Below, one piece after another: positions 15,956-25,772 of a stretch of DNA of 37,591 nucleotides (positions within the stretch are counted from its first letter, which is position 1; each line of letters opens with the position of its first letter). Both the position numbers and the translations under genes were made by a program. Source of the stretch: Pasteurella testudinis DSM 23072 (GTDB lineage Bacteria > Pseudomonadota > Gammaproteobacteria > Enterobacterales > Pasteurellaceae); contig NZ_FWWV01000017.1 of the NCBI RefSeq assembly GCF_900176075.1, positions 1-37,591 on the forward strand, read 5' to 3'. The notes below the pieces were generated by a model. The model did not search any database, was not told the DNA's origin, and worked only from the letters and a program-made list of their open reading frames with translations.

Positions 15956-17560
15956 ATGTCAGTAGTAAAAGAATTAGCTGTATTGGGTATCAACGATGTA
16001 ACAGAAGTGGTGTATAACCCAAGTTATGAATTCTTGTTTGAGGAAGAAACCAAAGCCGATTTACAAGGCTATGAAAAAGGCACATTGACCACCACCGGTG
16101 CGGTGGCGGTTGATACCGGTATTTTCACCGGCCGTTCGCCGAAAGATAAATACATCGTGTTGGACGATAAAACCAAAGATACCGTGTGGTGGACCAGCGA
16201 CAAAGCCAAAAACGATAACAAACCGATGAGCCAAGATACTTGGGCAAGCCTGAAAAAATTGGTTGCTGATCAGTTGTCCGGCAAACGCCTGTTTGTAATC
16301 GACGCGTTTTGCGGCACCAACCCTGACACCCGTTTAGCGGTGCGGATCGTGACCGAAGTAGCATGGCAAGCGCATTTCGTGAAAAATATGTTTATCCGCC
16401 CAAGCGAAGAAGAACTGAAAAATTTCAAACCGGATTTCACTGTGTTAAACGGGTCCAAAACCACCAATCCGAACTGGAAAGAACAAGGTTTGAACTCGGA
16501 AAACTTTGTAGCGTTTAACCTGAGCGAAGGCGTGCAGTTGATCGGCGGTAGCTGGTACGGCGGCGAGATGAAAAAAGGCATGTTCTCGATGATGAACTAC
16601 TTCCTGCCGTTAAAAGGCGTGGCGTCTATGCACTGTTCCGCCAATGTGGGCGAAGACGGCGATGTCGCGGTGTTCTTCGGTTTGTCCGGCACGGGTAAAA
16701 CCACTCTGTCCACCGATCCGAAACGCCGCTTAATCGGTGACGACGAGCACGGTTGGGACGATGAAGGCGTGTTCAACTACGAAGGCGGTTGCTATGCCAA
16801 AACCATCAACTTGTCCGAAGAAGCCGAGCCGGATATTTACCGTGCGATCAAACGCGATGCGCTGTTGGAAAACGTCGTCGTGTTGGAAGACGGCACAGTG
16901 GATTTCAACGACGGTTCGAAAACCGAAAATACCCGTGTTTCTTACCCAATTTACCATATCCAAAACATCGTTAAACCGGTTTCCAAAGCAGGACACGCCA
17001 AAAAAGTGATCTTCCTGACCGCAGATGCGTTCGGCGTATTGCCGCCGGTTTCCAAACTGACTCCGGAGCAAACCCAATACTACTTCCTGTCCGGCTTCAC
17101 CGCCAAACTGGCGGGTACAGAGCGCGGTATCACCGAGCCAACCCCAACCTTCTCCGCTTGTTTCGGCGCGGCATTCCTATCCTTACATCCGACCCAATAT
17201 GCGGAAGTGTTGGTGAAACGTATGCAAGCCTCCGGCGCAGAAGCCTATCTGGTCAACACCGGCTGGAACGGTACCGGCAAACGGATTTCCATCAAAGATA
17301 CCCGCGGTATCATTGACGCAATCTTAGACGGTTCGATTGAAAAAGCGGAAATGAATCAATTGCCAATCTTCGATTTGGCGATTCCGACCGCACTTCCGGG
17401 CGTTGATCCTGCAATCTTGGATCCGCGCGACACCTATGCAGATCCAACCCAATGGCAGGCGAAAGCGGAAGATTTGGCAGGACGTTTTGTGAAAAACTTC
17501 GACAAATATACCGACAATGATGAAGGCAAAGCCTTAGTGGCAGCCGGTCCTAAAGCCTAA
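15956..17560 (+). CDS. pckA: Phosphoenolpyruvate carboxykinase, ATP-dependent (PckA)
   Basis: Converts oxaloacetate and ATP to phosphoenolpyruvate and CO2; in CO2-fixing Pasteurellaceae it often runs toward oxaloacetate. The 534-aa protein shows the P-loop [12 protein letters not shown] (241-252), kinase-2 metal loop IGDDEHGW (260-267), the N-terminal [12 protein letters not shown] (55-66) that binds substrate, and the C-terminal [18 protein letters not shown] start at ATG 15956 with GAGG five bases upstream; a TTG 30 bases earlier in frame is not credible. It has its own terminator. Confidence 0.98.
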   Translation: MSVVKELAVLGINDVTEVVYNPSYEFLFEEETKADLQGYEKGTLTTTGAVAVDTGIFTGRSPKDKYIVLDDKTKDTVWWTSDKAKNDNKPMSQDTWASLKKLVADQLSGKRLFVIDAFCGTNPDTRLAVRIVTEVAWQAHFVKNMFIRPSEEELKNFKPDFTVLNGSKTTNPNWKEQGLNSENFVAFNLSEGVQLIGGSWYGGEMKKGMFSMMNYFLPLKGVASMHCSANVGEDGDVAVFFGLSGTGKTTLSTDPKRRLIGDDEHGWDDEGVFNYEGGCYAKTINLSEEAEPDIYRAIKRDALLENVVVLEDGTVDFNDGSKTENTRVSYPIYHIQNIVKPVSKAGHAKKVIFLTADAFGVLPPVSKLTPEQTQYYFLSGFTAKLAGTERGITEPTPTFSACFGAAFLSLHPTQYAEVLVKRMQASGAEAYLVNTGWNGTGKRISIKDTRGIIDAILDGSIEKAEMNQLPIFDLAIPTALPGVDPAILDPRDTYADPTQWQAKAEDLAGRFVKNFDKYTDNDEGKALVAAGPKA

Positions 17561-17581
17561 GTTTTAACCGGGAAAGACGAT

Positions 17582-17615
17582 GAAACCGCACTTGAGTAAA
17601 GTGCGGTTTCTTTTT
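17582..17615 (+). terminator. Terminator of pckA built from two uptake sequences
   Basis: GAAACCGCACTT (17582-17593) pairs with AAGTGCGGTTTC (17599-17610), a 12-bp stem with a 5-base loop, followed by TTTTT. Both arms are full uptake sequences in opposite orientation. Confidence 0.92.
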
Positions 17616-17648
17616 GGAAATAAGCTCAGATCAATTCGTTAGGATCGT

Positions 17649-18113
17649 TTATCTGGCTGACTGCTCTTTGACGGTATTGGCAATTAATTTTTCGGCACCG
17701 GACAGTTTTTCCGACAGCGCTTGCGGAACGTGATGTCGCTTGCCGAGAAATTCGGCTTTATTCAACGAAACGAACACCTTACCGTTTTGATCTTCCCACA
17801 CCAAGGCTTTCAACGGCAGATCAATTGCCAGCGTTGGCCGTTCAACCATCATCGCCGTGCCGACCTTCGGGCTACCGAAAACCACCACCGTTGCCGCCGG
17901 CATATTCAAACCGTTATCTTGTTCGGCTTTTTGGTGATCAATCAGGGCGAACACGGTCATGCCTTTATCGGTTACGGTTTTTTCAATTAACTGCACGGTT
18001 TCAACGGCGCTATATTGGCTCGGTACGGTCAATAAACCGTTATCGGCGGATTCTGCTTGGGCTAAAAAAGGTAACATTGCGATAATAAATCCTACTGTTT
18101 TTCTCAATTTCAT
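17649..18113 (-). CDS. DUF302-domain periplasmic protein
   Basis: The 154-aa precursor has a Sec signal peptide: a basic start MKLRKTV, hydrophobic core, and a likely cut after AQA at about residue 21. The mature part is one DUF302 domain, with YSAVETVQLIEKTV, then MTVFALIDHQKAEQDNGL, VVVFGSPKVGTAMM and LAIDLPLKALVW. The function of the family is not established. I start at ATG 18113, which has AAGGAG six bases upstream; the longer frame to 18161 has none. It is a single gene convergent with pckA and divergent from ygfZ. Confidence 0.88.
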   Translation of the reverse strand: MKLRKTVGFIIAMLPFLAQAESADNGLLTVPSQYSAVETVQLIEKTVTDKGMTVFALIDHQKAEQDNGLNMPAATVVVFGSPKVGTAMMVERPTLAIDLPLKALVWEDQNGKVFVSLNKAEFLGKRHHVPQALSEKLSGAEKLIANTVKEQSAR

Positions 18114-18291
18114 ACGATCTCCTTGTTTGCTGAATGGCACTATCAGCATAGGCAAATCCATTGCTTAAAAATTGTCATAAAAACTAAATAATTTAAGATT
18201 TGATCGCATTTTTAAAGATAGCCTTTTGCCCTGAAATCGGTGTAGAATCGGAACAAATTATCTATTTTACAAAATTTGTCGAGAAAAAATC

Positions 18292-19260
18292 ATGAGCTTA
18301 CATTGCCAATATCCCCTGCTGACAGAAAGCCGCGCGAACATTGTTTGCGCCTTGGAACACTACCAATTAATCGAAGTCGACGGCGAAGACAGTGAGAAAT
18401 TTTTACAAGGACAGCTCACCACCGACGTAAGCAAACTGGCTGTCGGCGATTCCACATTAACCGCCCACTGTGATCCGAAAGGGAAAGTCTGGTCGGTATT
18501 TCGGTTATTGCGCCTGAGCCAGACACAATTCTATTTGATTATCCGTAGTGCCTTGCTTCCGGCAGCGTTCGAGCAGCTGAAAAAATATGCGGTTTTCTCC
18601 AAAGTCAGTTTTACACCGCTAAACCGCACTTTGATCGGTTTTGCCGGCAAGCAGGCGGCGCAAACTCTCGGCACATTATCCGATACCGTGTGCGGCGGAC
18701 AACTGCCAAATGCCGAAACGCCGTTGAGCCGTAATAACGGCAACCTGCTGCTGTATATCGCACACGCACAACCGCGTTGGTTGCTGATCAGTGAAAGTGC
18801 GGTTGCCATTACCCCGACCGAAAGCGCTTCGGCTTGGGATCTGCTGGATATTCAGGACGGCATACCGCTATTGACCGCGGAAAACCAGAATCAGTTTATT
18901 CCGCAAGCAATCAATTTACAGTTGCTGGAACAAACCGTTTCATTTCATAAAGGCTGTTATATCGGGCAGGAAACCATCGCCCGCGCCAAATATCGCGGTG
19001 CCAACAAGCGCGCGCTGTTTACCTTAGTCGGACAACCGGATACCGTTCCGGCTATCGGGCAGGGGGTGGAGTTATTGCTGGAAACCAACTGGCGCAAAAC
19101 CGGTTCGATTTTAAATGCGGTACAGCACGACGGTGTATTGTGGCTGCAAGTGGTGCTGGCAAACGATAGCGAAGCCGGTCAACGTTTCCGCTTAAGCGAG
19201 GACAGTCCGCAGCCGCTGTGCTTATATCCGCTGCCTTATACCTTGGAAGAATCAGCCTAA
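18292..19260 (+). CDS. ygfZ: tRNA-modifying / iron-sulfur protein YgfZ
   Basis: Folate-binding protein that supports assembly or repair of some iron-sulfur enzymes, including MiaB-type tRNA modification. The 322-aa protein shows the GcvT-like fold start LIEVDGEDSEKFLQGQLTTD and the invariant motif KGCYIGQETIARAKYRG, with its redox cysteine. Length is close to E. coli YgfZ (326). It is a single gene, convergent with galU. Confidence 0.95.
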   Translation: MSLHCQYPLLTESRANIVCALEHYQLIEVDGEDSEKFLQGQLTTDVSKLAVGDSTLTAHCDPKGKVWSVFRLLRLSQTQFYLIIRSALLPAAFEQLKKYAVFSKVSFTPLNRTLIGFAGKQAAQTLGTLSDTVCGGQLPNAETPLSRNNGNLLLYIAHAQPRWLLISESAVAITPTESASAWDLLDIQDGIPLLTAENQNQFIPQAINLQLLEQTVSFHKGCYIGQETIARAKYRGANKRALFTLVGQPDTVPAIGQGVELLLETNWRKTGSILNAVQHDGVLWLQVVLANDSEAGQRFRLSEDSPQPLCLYPLPYTLEESA

Positions 19261-19271
19261 AATAAGGCTTA

Positions 19272-19305
19272 GTCGAAAAAATACGGGCGGGATATTTCCC
19301 ACCCG
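19272..19305 (-). terminator. Terminator of galU
   Basis: CGGGCGGG (19284-19291) pairs with CCCACCCG (19298-19305) with one mismatch and a 6-base loop. On the minus strand it is followed by TATTTTTT. It may also serve ygfZ from the other side. Confidence 0.82.
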
Positions 19306-19310
19306 ATTTA

Positions 19311-20198
19311 TTATAACGTTTTGCTGAACTGCCGCAAAAAGCCTTTAAACTCGTCGCCTAATTTCGGGTGTTGCGTGCCGTATTCCACAATCGCTTGCAA
19401 ATAACCCAGTTTATCACCGCAATCGAAGCTTTTACCGCTCATATGGAAGGCTTCTACGGTTTCCTGCTCGATCAACATATCAATCGCATCAGTCAGTTGA
19501 ATTTCATCGCCCACGCCGACTGGGGTTTTCGCCAGTAAGTTCCAAATCGCCGCGGAAAAGACATAACGCCCGACCACCGATAAATTCGACGGCGCTTCTT
19601 CCACGCTCGGTTTCTCCACGATATTGTTGATCACCGCACTTTCACCGCCATTGAGTACCACGCCGTTACAATCGACAATGCCGTAGTTGCTGACCTCTTG
19701 CGGCGCAACCGGTGCGACCATAATCTGGCTGATTTGCGTTTCTTTAAAGCGCTGCAACATGGCCGCCAGATTCTCTTTTTTCTGATCGGCACTAAATTCC
19801 GCCAAAATCACATCGGGCAGCACTACCACAAAAGGTTCGTCGCCGACCAACGGTTTGGCGCACAATACCGCGTGTCCCAAGCCTTTGGCGTTTCCTTGCC
19901 GAACGTGCATAATCGTCACGCCGGGCGGGATAATCGACCGCACTTCTTCCAGCAACTGACGCTTAACCCGTTTTTCCAACATCGACTCCAGCTCATACGA
20001 CGTGTCGAAATGGTTTTCAATTGAGTTTTTGGAAGAGTGGGTCACCAAAACGATCTCTTTGATTCCCGCATTGACACATTCGCTGACCACATACTGAATC
20101 AGCGGTTTGTCCACAATGGTCAGCATCTCTTTCGGAATGGCTTTGGTGGCAGGCAGCATGCGTGTGCCAAGCCCGGCTACCGGAATAATCACTTTCAT
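19311..20198 (-). CDS. galU: UTP-glucose-1-phosphate uridylyltransferase (GalU)
   Basis: Makes UDP-glucose from UTP and glucose 1-phosphate for lipooligosaccharide and capsule synthesis. The 295-aa protein starts with the nucleotide loop [20 protein letters not shown], and shows VVVLPDVIL and NIVEKP. I use ATG 20198, which has AAGGAA upstream and yields the normal length; seven more codons are open. It follows manB by 73 bases, a gap that contains a terminator-like hairpin. Confidence 0.97.
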   Translation of the reverse strand: MKVIIPVAGLGTRMLPATKAIPKEMLTIVDKPLIQYVVSECVNAGIKEIVLVTHSSKNSIENHFDTSYELESMLEKRVKRQLLEEVRSIIPPGVTIMHVRQGNAKGLGHAVLCAKPLVGDEPFVVVLPDVILAEFSADQKKENLAAMLQRFKETQISQIMVAPVAPQEVSNYGIVDCNGVVLNGGESAVINNIVEKPSVEEAPSNLSVVGRYVFSAAIWNLLAKTPVGVGDEIQLTDAIDMLIEQETVEAFHMSGKSFDCGDKLGYLQAIVEYGTQHPKLGDEFKGFLRQFSKTL

Positions 20199-20220
20199 GA
20201 GGTTTCCTTTAATCGACAAG

Positions 20221-20258
20221 AATAAACGCCGTATCTATTTAAACGTAGATACGGCGTT
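20221..20258 (-). terminator. Hairpin terminator between manB and galU
   Basis: AACGCCGTATCTA (20225-20237) pairs perfectly with TAGATACGGCGTT (20246-20258), 13 bp with an 8-base loop. On the minus strand it is followed by the moderate T run TTATTCTT, and it ends only 27 bases before the galU start. Confidence 0.75.
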
Positions 20259-20271
20259 ATTCTACTAAAAA

Positions 20272-21639
20272 TTAGGCACGAAGTAATGCCAAAATTTCCG
20301 TTGTTTTCTCTTCCATCAAGGCTTTATCGCCACGGGTCTCCAGATTCAACCGCACTACCGGTTCAGTATTTGAGCTGCGCAGGTTAAAACGCCAAGTCGG
20401 ATATTCGATACTGATACCGTCCATTTCGTCCACCGCAATGGCATCTTTTTCGTAAAATGCACGCACGCGGGCAATCGCAACTTGGGCATCTTCCAATTTA
20501 CTGTTGATTTCGCCCGGCGAAGGATAGGCATTCAAACGATCGCCAACCAGCTGTCCTAAGGTTTTGCCGGTGGTGCAGAGCAATTCCGCCGCCAACAACC
20601 ACGGGATCATGCCGCTGTCGCAATAGAAGAAATCACGGAAATAGTGGTGCGCACTCATTTCGCCGCCGTAAATCGCGTCCACAGCACGCATTTTCTCTTT
20701 GATAAACGAGTGGCCGGATTTGGACACCACTGCTTCGCCGCCCATTTCTTCGACTAATTCAACGGTATTCCACATTAGGCGCGGATCTAAGATAATTTTC
20801 GCCCCCGGATTTTTGGCTAAAAACGCCTGTCCCAACAAACCGACGATATAGTAGCCTTCGATAAAAGTGGCATTCTCATCAAACAGGAAGCAGCGGTCAA
20901 AGTCACCGTCAAAGGCAATCCCCATATCCGCCTTGTTCGCCAACACCGCATCAATGGTATCTTGGCGGTTTTCATGCAAAATCGGGTTAGGGATTCCGTG
21001 CGGGAAATTGCCGTCCGGCTCGTTATGCACCTTGATAAAGCTCACCAGCGGGGCTTTTTCTTTAAAACGGGCTTCCAATTCGTCAATCACATGACCGGCA
21101 GCACCGTTACCGGAGTTGATCACCAGTTTTAACGGTTTGTTGAAATTATCCAGATTGATATAGGTCAGCAGATGATCAACATACTCTTTCAGCACCGAAA
21201 GCTGTTTATATTCGCCGCGTTTTGCAACTTCGGGAAAATTATTTTCTTCCGCCAAACGCTGGATATCACCCAGCCCACTGTCGGAACTGATAGGGCGCGA
21301 GCCTGCCTTAACGAATTTCAAACCGTTATAATTCATCGGGTTATGACTAGCCGTTACTTCAATGCCACCGTCCACTTTCAGGAATGAGGTAGCAAAATAG
21401 ACTTCTTCGGTACCGGTCAGGCCCAAATCAATCACATCGACACCGGAATCCAACAAACCATTGGTCAAAGCGCTTTTCAATTCCTTGCTGCTTAAACGAA
21501 CATCACCGCCGACCACAACGTTTTTCGGTTGCAAAAATTGCCCGAAAGCACGTCCGATCCGATAAGCAATATCGGTATTCAGTTCGTCACCCAAACGACC
21601 ACGCACATCATAAGCCTTGAAACAAGTTAATTTTGTCAT
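20272..21639 (-). CDS. manB: Phosphomannomutase (ManB/CpsG type)
   Basis: Alpha-D-phosphohexomutase interconverting mannose (or glucose) 6- and 1-phosphate. The 455-aa protein has the phosphoserine loop [11 protein letters not shown] with catalytic S98, the metal loop AFDGDFDRC, the sugar loop [10 protein letters not shown] and the phosphate-binding end [13 protein letters not shown]. It resembles E. coli CpsG/ManB more than Pgm, but dual activity is possible. Start ATG at 21639 has GGAG upstream, 19 bases after csrA, so the two are likely cotranscribed. In H. influenzae, as I recall, csrA is followed directly by galU, so manB may be inserted. Confidence 0.92.
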   Translation of the reverse strand: MTKLTCFKAYDVRGRLGDELNTDIAYRIGRAFGQFLQPKNVVVGGDVRLSSKELKSALTNGLLDSGVDVIDLGLTGTEEVYFATSFLKVDGGIEVTASHNPMNYNGLKFVKAGSRPISSDSGLGDIQRLAEENNFPEVAKRGEYKQLSVLKEYVDHLLTYINLDNFNKPLKLVINSGNGAAGHVIDELEARFKEKAPLVSFIKVHNEPDGNFPHGIPNPILHENRQDTIDAVLANKADMGIAFDGDFDRCFLFDENATFIEGYYIVGLLGQAFLAKNPGAKIILDPRLMWNTVELVEEMGGEAVVSKSGHSFIKEKMRAVDAIYGGEMSAHHYFRDFFYCDSGMIPWLLAAELLCTTGKTLGQLVGDRLNAYPSPGEINSKLEDAQVAIARVRAFYEKDAIAVDEMDGISIEYPTWRFNLRSSNTEPVVRLNLETRGDKALMEEKTTEILALLRA

Positions 21640-21658
21640 CTACAAACTCCAATTACCG

Positions 21659-21841
21659 TTAATCTGTTTTTTTATCATCTGCTTCTTTAAGACGCTGATA
21701 TATTTCTTCCCGATGCACTGCGACATCTTTTGGAGCATTCACTCCGATTTTTACCTGATTACCGCGCACACTGAGTACAGAGATGGAAATATCCTCTCCG
21801 ATTAGCAAACTTTCACCGATTTTTCTCGTCAGAATAAGCAT
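21659..21841 (-). CDS. csrA: Carbon storage regulator CsrA
   Basis: Dimeric RNA-binding regulator that binds GGA motifs in mRNA leaders and blocks translation. The 60-aa protein has the standard N-terminal [15 protein letters not shown] (the first strand, with R6), [20 protein letters not shown] (with R44 as the key basic residue region) and a helical tail. Start ATG at 21841 with GAGGGA upstream. A 46-base dyad with GGA in its loop precedes the gene, which suggests autoregulation. Confidence 0.98.
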   Translation of the reverse strand: MLILTRKIGESLLIGEDISISVLSVRGNQVKIGVNAPKDVAVHREEIYQRLKEADDKKTD

Positions 21842-21866
21842 ATATCCCTCTTTGATCGCAATAAAG

Positions 21867-21924
21867 GTGTTATTTACGGTAATCCGAAATATTTATTACC
21901 GAAAAATAACACACATTGATAATA
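21867..21924 (-). promoter_or_regulatory. Long dyad at the predicted 5' end of csrA mRNA, with a possible -10
   Basis: GTGTTATTT and CGGTAA (21867-21875, 21877-21882) pair with TTACCG and AAATAACAC (21896-21901, 21904-21912), 15 bp with one small internal loop and a 13-base top loop. On the minus strand the loop reads TAAATATTTCGGA and so displays GGA, the core CsrA target. TATTAT (complement of 21919-21924) could be the -10, which puts the transcript start at the foot of the hairpin. The -35 is weak. Confidence 0.55.
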
Positions 21925-21977
21925 CTTTATTTCATAAAAAAAAGTGATCGAAAAAACCGTAAAATGTGCAGTGGCAC

Positions 21978-22010
21978 ACAAAAATAAAAACAGGACAAAT
22001 GCCCTGTTTT
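21978..22010 (-). terminator. Terminator of alaS
   Basis: AAAACAGG (21987-21994) pairs with CCTGTTTT (22003-22010), 8-base loop. On the minus strand it is followed by TATTTTTG. It has T runs on both sides. Confidence 0.82.
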
Positions 22011-22028
22011 TTATTCGCTTTGATTTAA

Positions 22029-24653
22029 TTACAATTTATTTTCTAGCCACGTTTTCGCACTTGCCAGTGCAATGGCGACATTTTCCACTTGTGCGCCGCC
22101 GGCCATCGCCAGATCAGGACGGCCACCGCCTTTTCCGCCGACTTGCTGCGCCATTAAGTTGACCAGTTCGCCGGCTTTAACTTTCGCGGTTAAATCGTTG
22201 GTAACGCCGACAATCAGATTCACTTTGCCGTCACTCACCGAAGCAAACGCAATCACTGCTGAACCCAGCTGGTTTTTCAAATCGTCCACCATAATCCGCA
22301 GCGATTTTGCTTCCACACCGTCCAGCTTTTGCAGTACCACCTGCACGCCGTTAATTGTTTGCGTCTGTTTCGCCAAATTGTTACCGGCTTGCTGCGCCGC
22401 TTTTTCTTTCAGCAGCTGCAACTCTTTCTCGCTACGTTTGTTGCGCTCCTGCAATTGCTGGATTTTCTCAACCAAGCTATTGCTGTCCGCTTTCAACAGA
22501 TCCGCACTTTGTTGAATGACGGCTTGCAGTTGGTGCAACCAGTTGATCGCATTCGCACCGGTCACGGCTTCAATCCGGCGAATCCCTGCCGCAATCGCAC
22601 CTTCGGAGGTGATTTTGAACAAACCAATGTCGCCGGTACGTTTAGCATGAATGCCGCCGCACAGTTCAGTAGAAAATTCGCCCATCGACAACACCCGCAC
22701 TTGTTCGCTGTATTTTTCACCGAACAATGCCATTGCGCCTTTGGCTTTGGCTGCATCCAAATCCATAATTTCGGTTACAATCGGCAAATTGGCACGGATT
22801 TGCTGATTGACCAGATCTTCAATCGCATTCAACTGCGCTTTACTGATCGCTTCCGGCTGCGCAAAGTCAAAACGCAAAATGCTGTCGGACACCAAAGAGC
22901 CCTTTTGGCTGACATGCGTGCCTAAAATTTGACGCAGTGCGGCGTGCAACAAATGGGTTGCCGAGTGGTTGAGTGCGGTTTTGGCACGGCGTTGGCTGTC
23001 CACCGCCGCATTCAAACTCTGTCCGACCACCAACTCACCTTGCAGCAATTCACCGATATGCCCGAATACTTTGCCGTATTTCTGCGTATCTTTCACCGCA
23101 AAAACCGCACTTTGGCTTTCCAGACGACCGCTATCGCCGATTTGTCCGCCGGACTCGCCGTAAAACGGCGTATTGTCCAACACCACTACCGCACTTTGTC
23201 CGGCTTGCAGGCGCTCCACTTCCTTGCCGTCGTGGAAAATCGCCAACACCTTGCCCAAACTTTCCGATTCGCTGTAGCCCTCGAAACAGGTTTCGCCGTC
23301 AACGGAAATCACATTACTGTAGTCAATGCCGAAATTGCTGGCGGCTTGCGCTTGCTGGCGCTGGGCTTCCATCGCACGGTCAAAGCCGTCCTGATCAATC
23401 ACAATCTCTTTTTCACGGCAAATGTCCGCCGTCAAATCATACGGGAAGCCGTAAGTATCGTACAGTTTGAACACCACTTCGCCGGACAGCACCTTGTTTT
23501 CCACTTTCGCCAACGCCTCGTCCAACAGCACCAAACCGCGCTCCAACGTACGGGCGAACTGCTCTTCTTCTTGACGCAGCAGTTTTTCGATTAACGCCTG
23601 ATTGTCTTTCAGCTCGTTGCCGGCTTCCGCCATCACCTCAATCAAGGTCGGCACAAGTTGATAGAAAAAAGCACCTTTTGCCCCTAACAGATGTCCGTGA
23701 CGCACCGCGCGGCGGATAATGCGGCGCAATACATAACCGCGCCCTTCGTTGGACGGAATCACGCCGTCGGCAATCAGATAAGCACAAGAGCGGATATGAT
23801 CGGCAATTACGTTTAACGATTTGTTCTTCAGATCAACCGTGCCGGTGATGTCGGCGGCTTTAGCCACCAAACGGCGGAAAATATCAATGTCGTAGTTGGA
23901 GTTAACGTGTTGCAGCACCGCACTGATGCGCTCCAAGCCCATGCCGGTATCGACCGACGGTTTCGGCAGCGGCAGCATTGTGCCGTCCGCTTGGCGGTTA
24001 AACTGCATGAATACCACGTTCCAAATTTCGATATAGCGGTCGCCGTCCTCTTCGGCGGATCCCGGCGGGCCGCCCCAAATATGCTCGCCATGATCGTAGA
24101 AAATTTCGGTGCAAGGACCGCAAGGACCGGTGTCGCCCATTTGCCAGAAGTTATCGGACGCATAAGGTGCGCCTTTGTTATCGCCGATACGCACGATACG
24201 CTCCGCCGGCACACCGACGGTTTTATTCCAAATATCATAGGCTTCCTGATCGGTTTCATACACCGTCACCCACAGTTTTTCCGCCGGCAGGTTCAACCAA
24301 ACGGCAGAAGTCAGAAATTCCCACGCATATTGAATCGCGTCCTGCTTGAAATAATCGCCGAAACTGAAATTGCCCAGCATTTCAAAAAACGTGTGGTGGC
24401 GCGCGGTATAGCCTACATTTTCCAAATCGTTATGCTTTCCGCCGGCACGCACGCAGCGCTGCGCGGTGGTCGCCCGTTTGTAATTGCGTTGATCCTGACC
24501 GAGAAACACCTCTTTAAACTGGTTCATACCGGCATTGGTGAAAAGCAGGGTCGGATCGTTTTCCGGCACCAGCGAACTGCTGGCGACAATCTGATGTCCT
24601 TTGGTTTCGAAAAAACGTAAAAAGTCGCGTCTGATATCTGCTGTTGTTTTCAT
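22029..24653 (-). CDS. alaS: Alanyl-tRNA synthetase (AlaS)
   Basis: Charges tRNA-Ala and edits mischarged Ser/Gly. The 874-aa protein has the class II core at the N-terminus ([33 protein letters not shown]), the editing domain with zinc motifs [12 protein letters not shown] and [13 protein letters not shown], and the C-terminal oligomer domain ending [15 protein letters not shown]. Length matches E. coli (876). Start ATG at 24653 with AAAGGA. It lies between uspA and csrA. Confidence 0.99.
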   Translation of the reverse strand: MKTTADIRRDFLRFFETKGHQIVASSSLVPENDPTLLFTNAGMNQFKEVFLGQDQRNYKRATTAQRCVRAGGKHNDLENVGYTARHHTFFEMLGNFSFGDYFKQDAIQYAWEFLTSAVWLNLPAEKLWVTVYETDQEAYDIWNKTVGVPAERIVRIGDNKGAPYASDNFWQMGDTGPCGPCTEIFYDHGEHIWGGPPGSAEEDGDRYIEIWNVVFMQFNRQADGTMLPLPKPSVDTGMGLERISAVLQHVNSNYDIDIFRRLVAKAADITGTVDLKNKSLNVIADHIRSCAYLIADGVIPSNEGRGYVLRRIIRRAVRHGHLLGAKGAFFYQLVPTLIEVMAEAGNELKDNQALIEKLLRQEEEQFARTLERGLVLLDEALAKVENKVLSGEVVFKLYDTYGFPYDLTADICREKEIVIDQDGFDRAMEAQRQQAQAASNFGIDYSNVISVDGETCFEGYSESESLGKVLAIFHDGKEVERLQAGQSAVVVLDNTPFYGESGGQIGDSGRLESQSAVFAVKDTQKYGKVFGHIGELLQGELVVGQSLNAAVDSQRRAKTALNHSATHLLHAALRQILGTHVSQKGSLVSDSILRFDFAQPEAISKAQLNAIEDLVNQQIRANLPIVTEIMDLDAAKAKGAMALFGEKYSEQVRVLSMGEFSTELCGGIHAKRTGDIGLFKITSEGAIAAGIRRIEAVTGANAINWLHQLQAVIQQSADLLKADSNSLVEKIQQLQERNKRSEKELQLLKEKAAQQAGNNLAKQTQTINGVQVVLQKLDGVEAKSLRIMVDDLKNQLGSAVIAFASVSDGKVNLIVGVTNDLTAKVKAGELVNLMAQQVGGKGGGRPDLAMAGGAQVENVAIALASAKTWLENKL

Positions 24654-24760
24654 TAATCTTTAATCCTTTGCGATAACAACTTTATAGGGTAGTCGTGTAT
24701 GTAAAAACGGTCTATTTTCGCATAAAAAATAGGCGTGGGGAATGGCTTTGTGCGCGGTTT

Positions 24761-24853
24761 AAGTGCGGTTGTCGGCAAATTATGCCGTTCATTAGGCGGA
24801 CAAAACCGCACTTTGCCGATTTTTGACAAAGTGCGGTTAAAATAACGTGCGGT
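24761..24853. repeat. Cluster of uptake sequences with a hairpin, alaS-uspA gap
   Basis: The 267-base gap between alaS and uspA holds full uptake sequences at 24761, 24805 and 24829 and a partial one near 24847. The pair 24804-24815 / 24827-24838 forms a 12-bp stem with an 11-base loop. It is far downstream of uspA and could act as a second, back-up terminator. Confidence 0.7.
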
Positions 24854-24860
24854 TACACGA

Positions 24861-24897
24861 AAACAGGCTTGCGCCGAAAACGGTCAGGTTCAAGCCT
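24861..24897 (-). terminator. Terminator-like hairpin of uspA
   Basis: AGGCTTG (24865-24871) pairs with CAAGCCT (24891-24897). On the minus strand the stem is followed by GTTTTCG, 24 bases past the uspA stop. The loop is long (19 bases), so strength is uncertain. Confidence 0.5.
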
Positions 24898-24920
24898 AAA
24901 TCCTACGTCAAAAGCGCAGG

Positions 24921-25349
24921 CTAATCTTCGTCTTTCAGCGGCACCACCAGCATATCGATAGTAATCGAATTCATGACTTGTCGGGTGGAGGAGATCAGCT
25001 TGCTCCAGAAATCCTGATGATGTCCTGTCACCAACAGATCAGCATCATATTTGCTGATCGCTTCTTTCAATACCTGCTCCAAATCACCAGTGCCGCTCAA
25101 TTTTTCCGTAATCGGATAATCGACTGAACCCGCCAACTTGTTTAACGCTTCTTGGGTTTCTACTGAGATTCGATCCTGCATCGTTGCCATATTAATATCA
25201 ATCAAGCCGGTATACAGATCGGAAAAATTGACATCGACATGGATCAGCGACAGTTTTGCCTGATGGCGCTTGGCAATATCCACTGCTTTGTTCAGCAGAA
25301 TCGGGCTGTCTTCGGATAAATCTACGGCTACCAAAATGTGTTTGTACAT
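24921..25349 (-). CDS. uspA: Universal stress protein A (UspA)
   Basis: Dimeric cytosolic stress protein. The 142-aa product has the UspA start [14 protein letters not shown] and the C-terminal loop [19 protein letters not shown] that defines the UspA branch. Length is near E. coli UspA (144). Start ATG at 25349 with AAGGAGG. It precedes alaS on the same strand, the order I recall from H. influenzae. Confidence 0.96.
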   Translation of the reverse strand: MYKHILVAVDLSEDSPILLNKAVDIAKRHQAKLSLIHVDVNFSDLYTGLIDINMATMQDRISVETQEALNKLAGSVDYPITEKLSGTGDLEQVLKEAISKYDADLLVTGHHQDFWSKLISSTRQVMNSITIDMLVVPLKDED

Positions 25350-25532
25350 AATCGCCTCCTTAATTACTTATCAGCTAAGTAAATGTTTCGTATCAAAAAT
25401 ACACCTAATACTGTCAGAATAATACCACCATGCCAAAAAAAAGAGCTTGTGCCAGATCACAAATTATTATTTTTCTTATGAAAAATTTTAGCAGATAAAC
25501 CACCACGCCCCACCGCTCTCGGATATTATAAC

Positions 25533-25772
25533 TTGACCTTTACCAGCGTAGAGCGTAAGATTCGCACGATTTAATAATATGAGGACACACACTTTGGACA
25601 GTCACAGTCGATGCCGGCTTAATTCTTACATTTGATACCCGCCCTCATTTCCCTTGACTTGTCGGCGAGCCTATCGCGGATAAGTACGAATCGTTTCTAC
25701 TTGCCTGTTATTAATTACCGGAATCTTAATTTGTTCATTGCGTGTTCATAAACCCATCGGGGAGTATGAAAT
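25533..25772 (+). promoter_or_regulatory. corA promoter and long leader with a possible short upstream frame
   Basis: The 423 bases between uspA and corA hold no full gene. TTGACC (25533-25538) and TAAGAT (25556-25561) are 17 bases apart, a good sigma-70 promoter that would give a leader of about 205 bases. In the leader ATG at 25579 opens 18 codons (MRTHTLDSHSRCRLNSYI), stop at 25633-25635, without a clear ribosome site. ATGAGG at its start (25579-25584) can pair with CCTCAT (25643-25648) just past its end. Salmonella corA has a Mg-responsive leader with a short frame; the parallel is inference. GGGGAG precedes the corA ATG. Confidence 0.5.
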
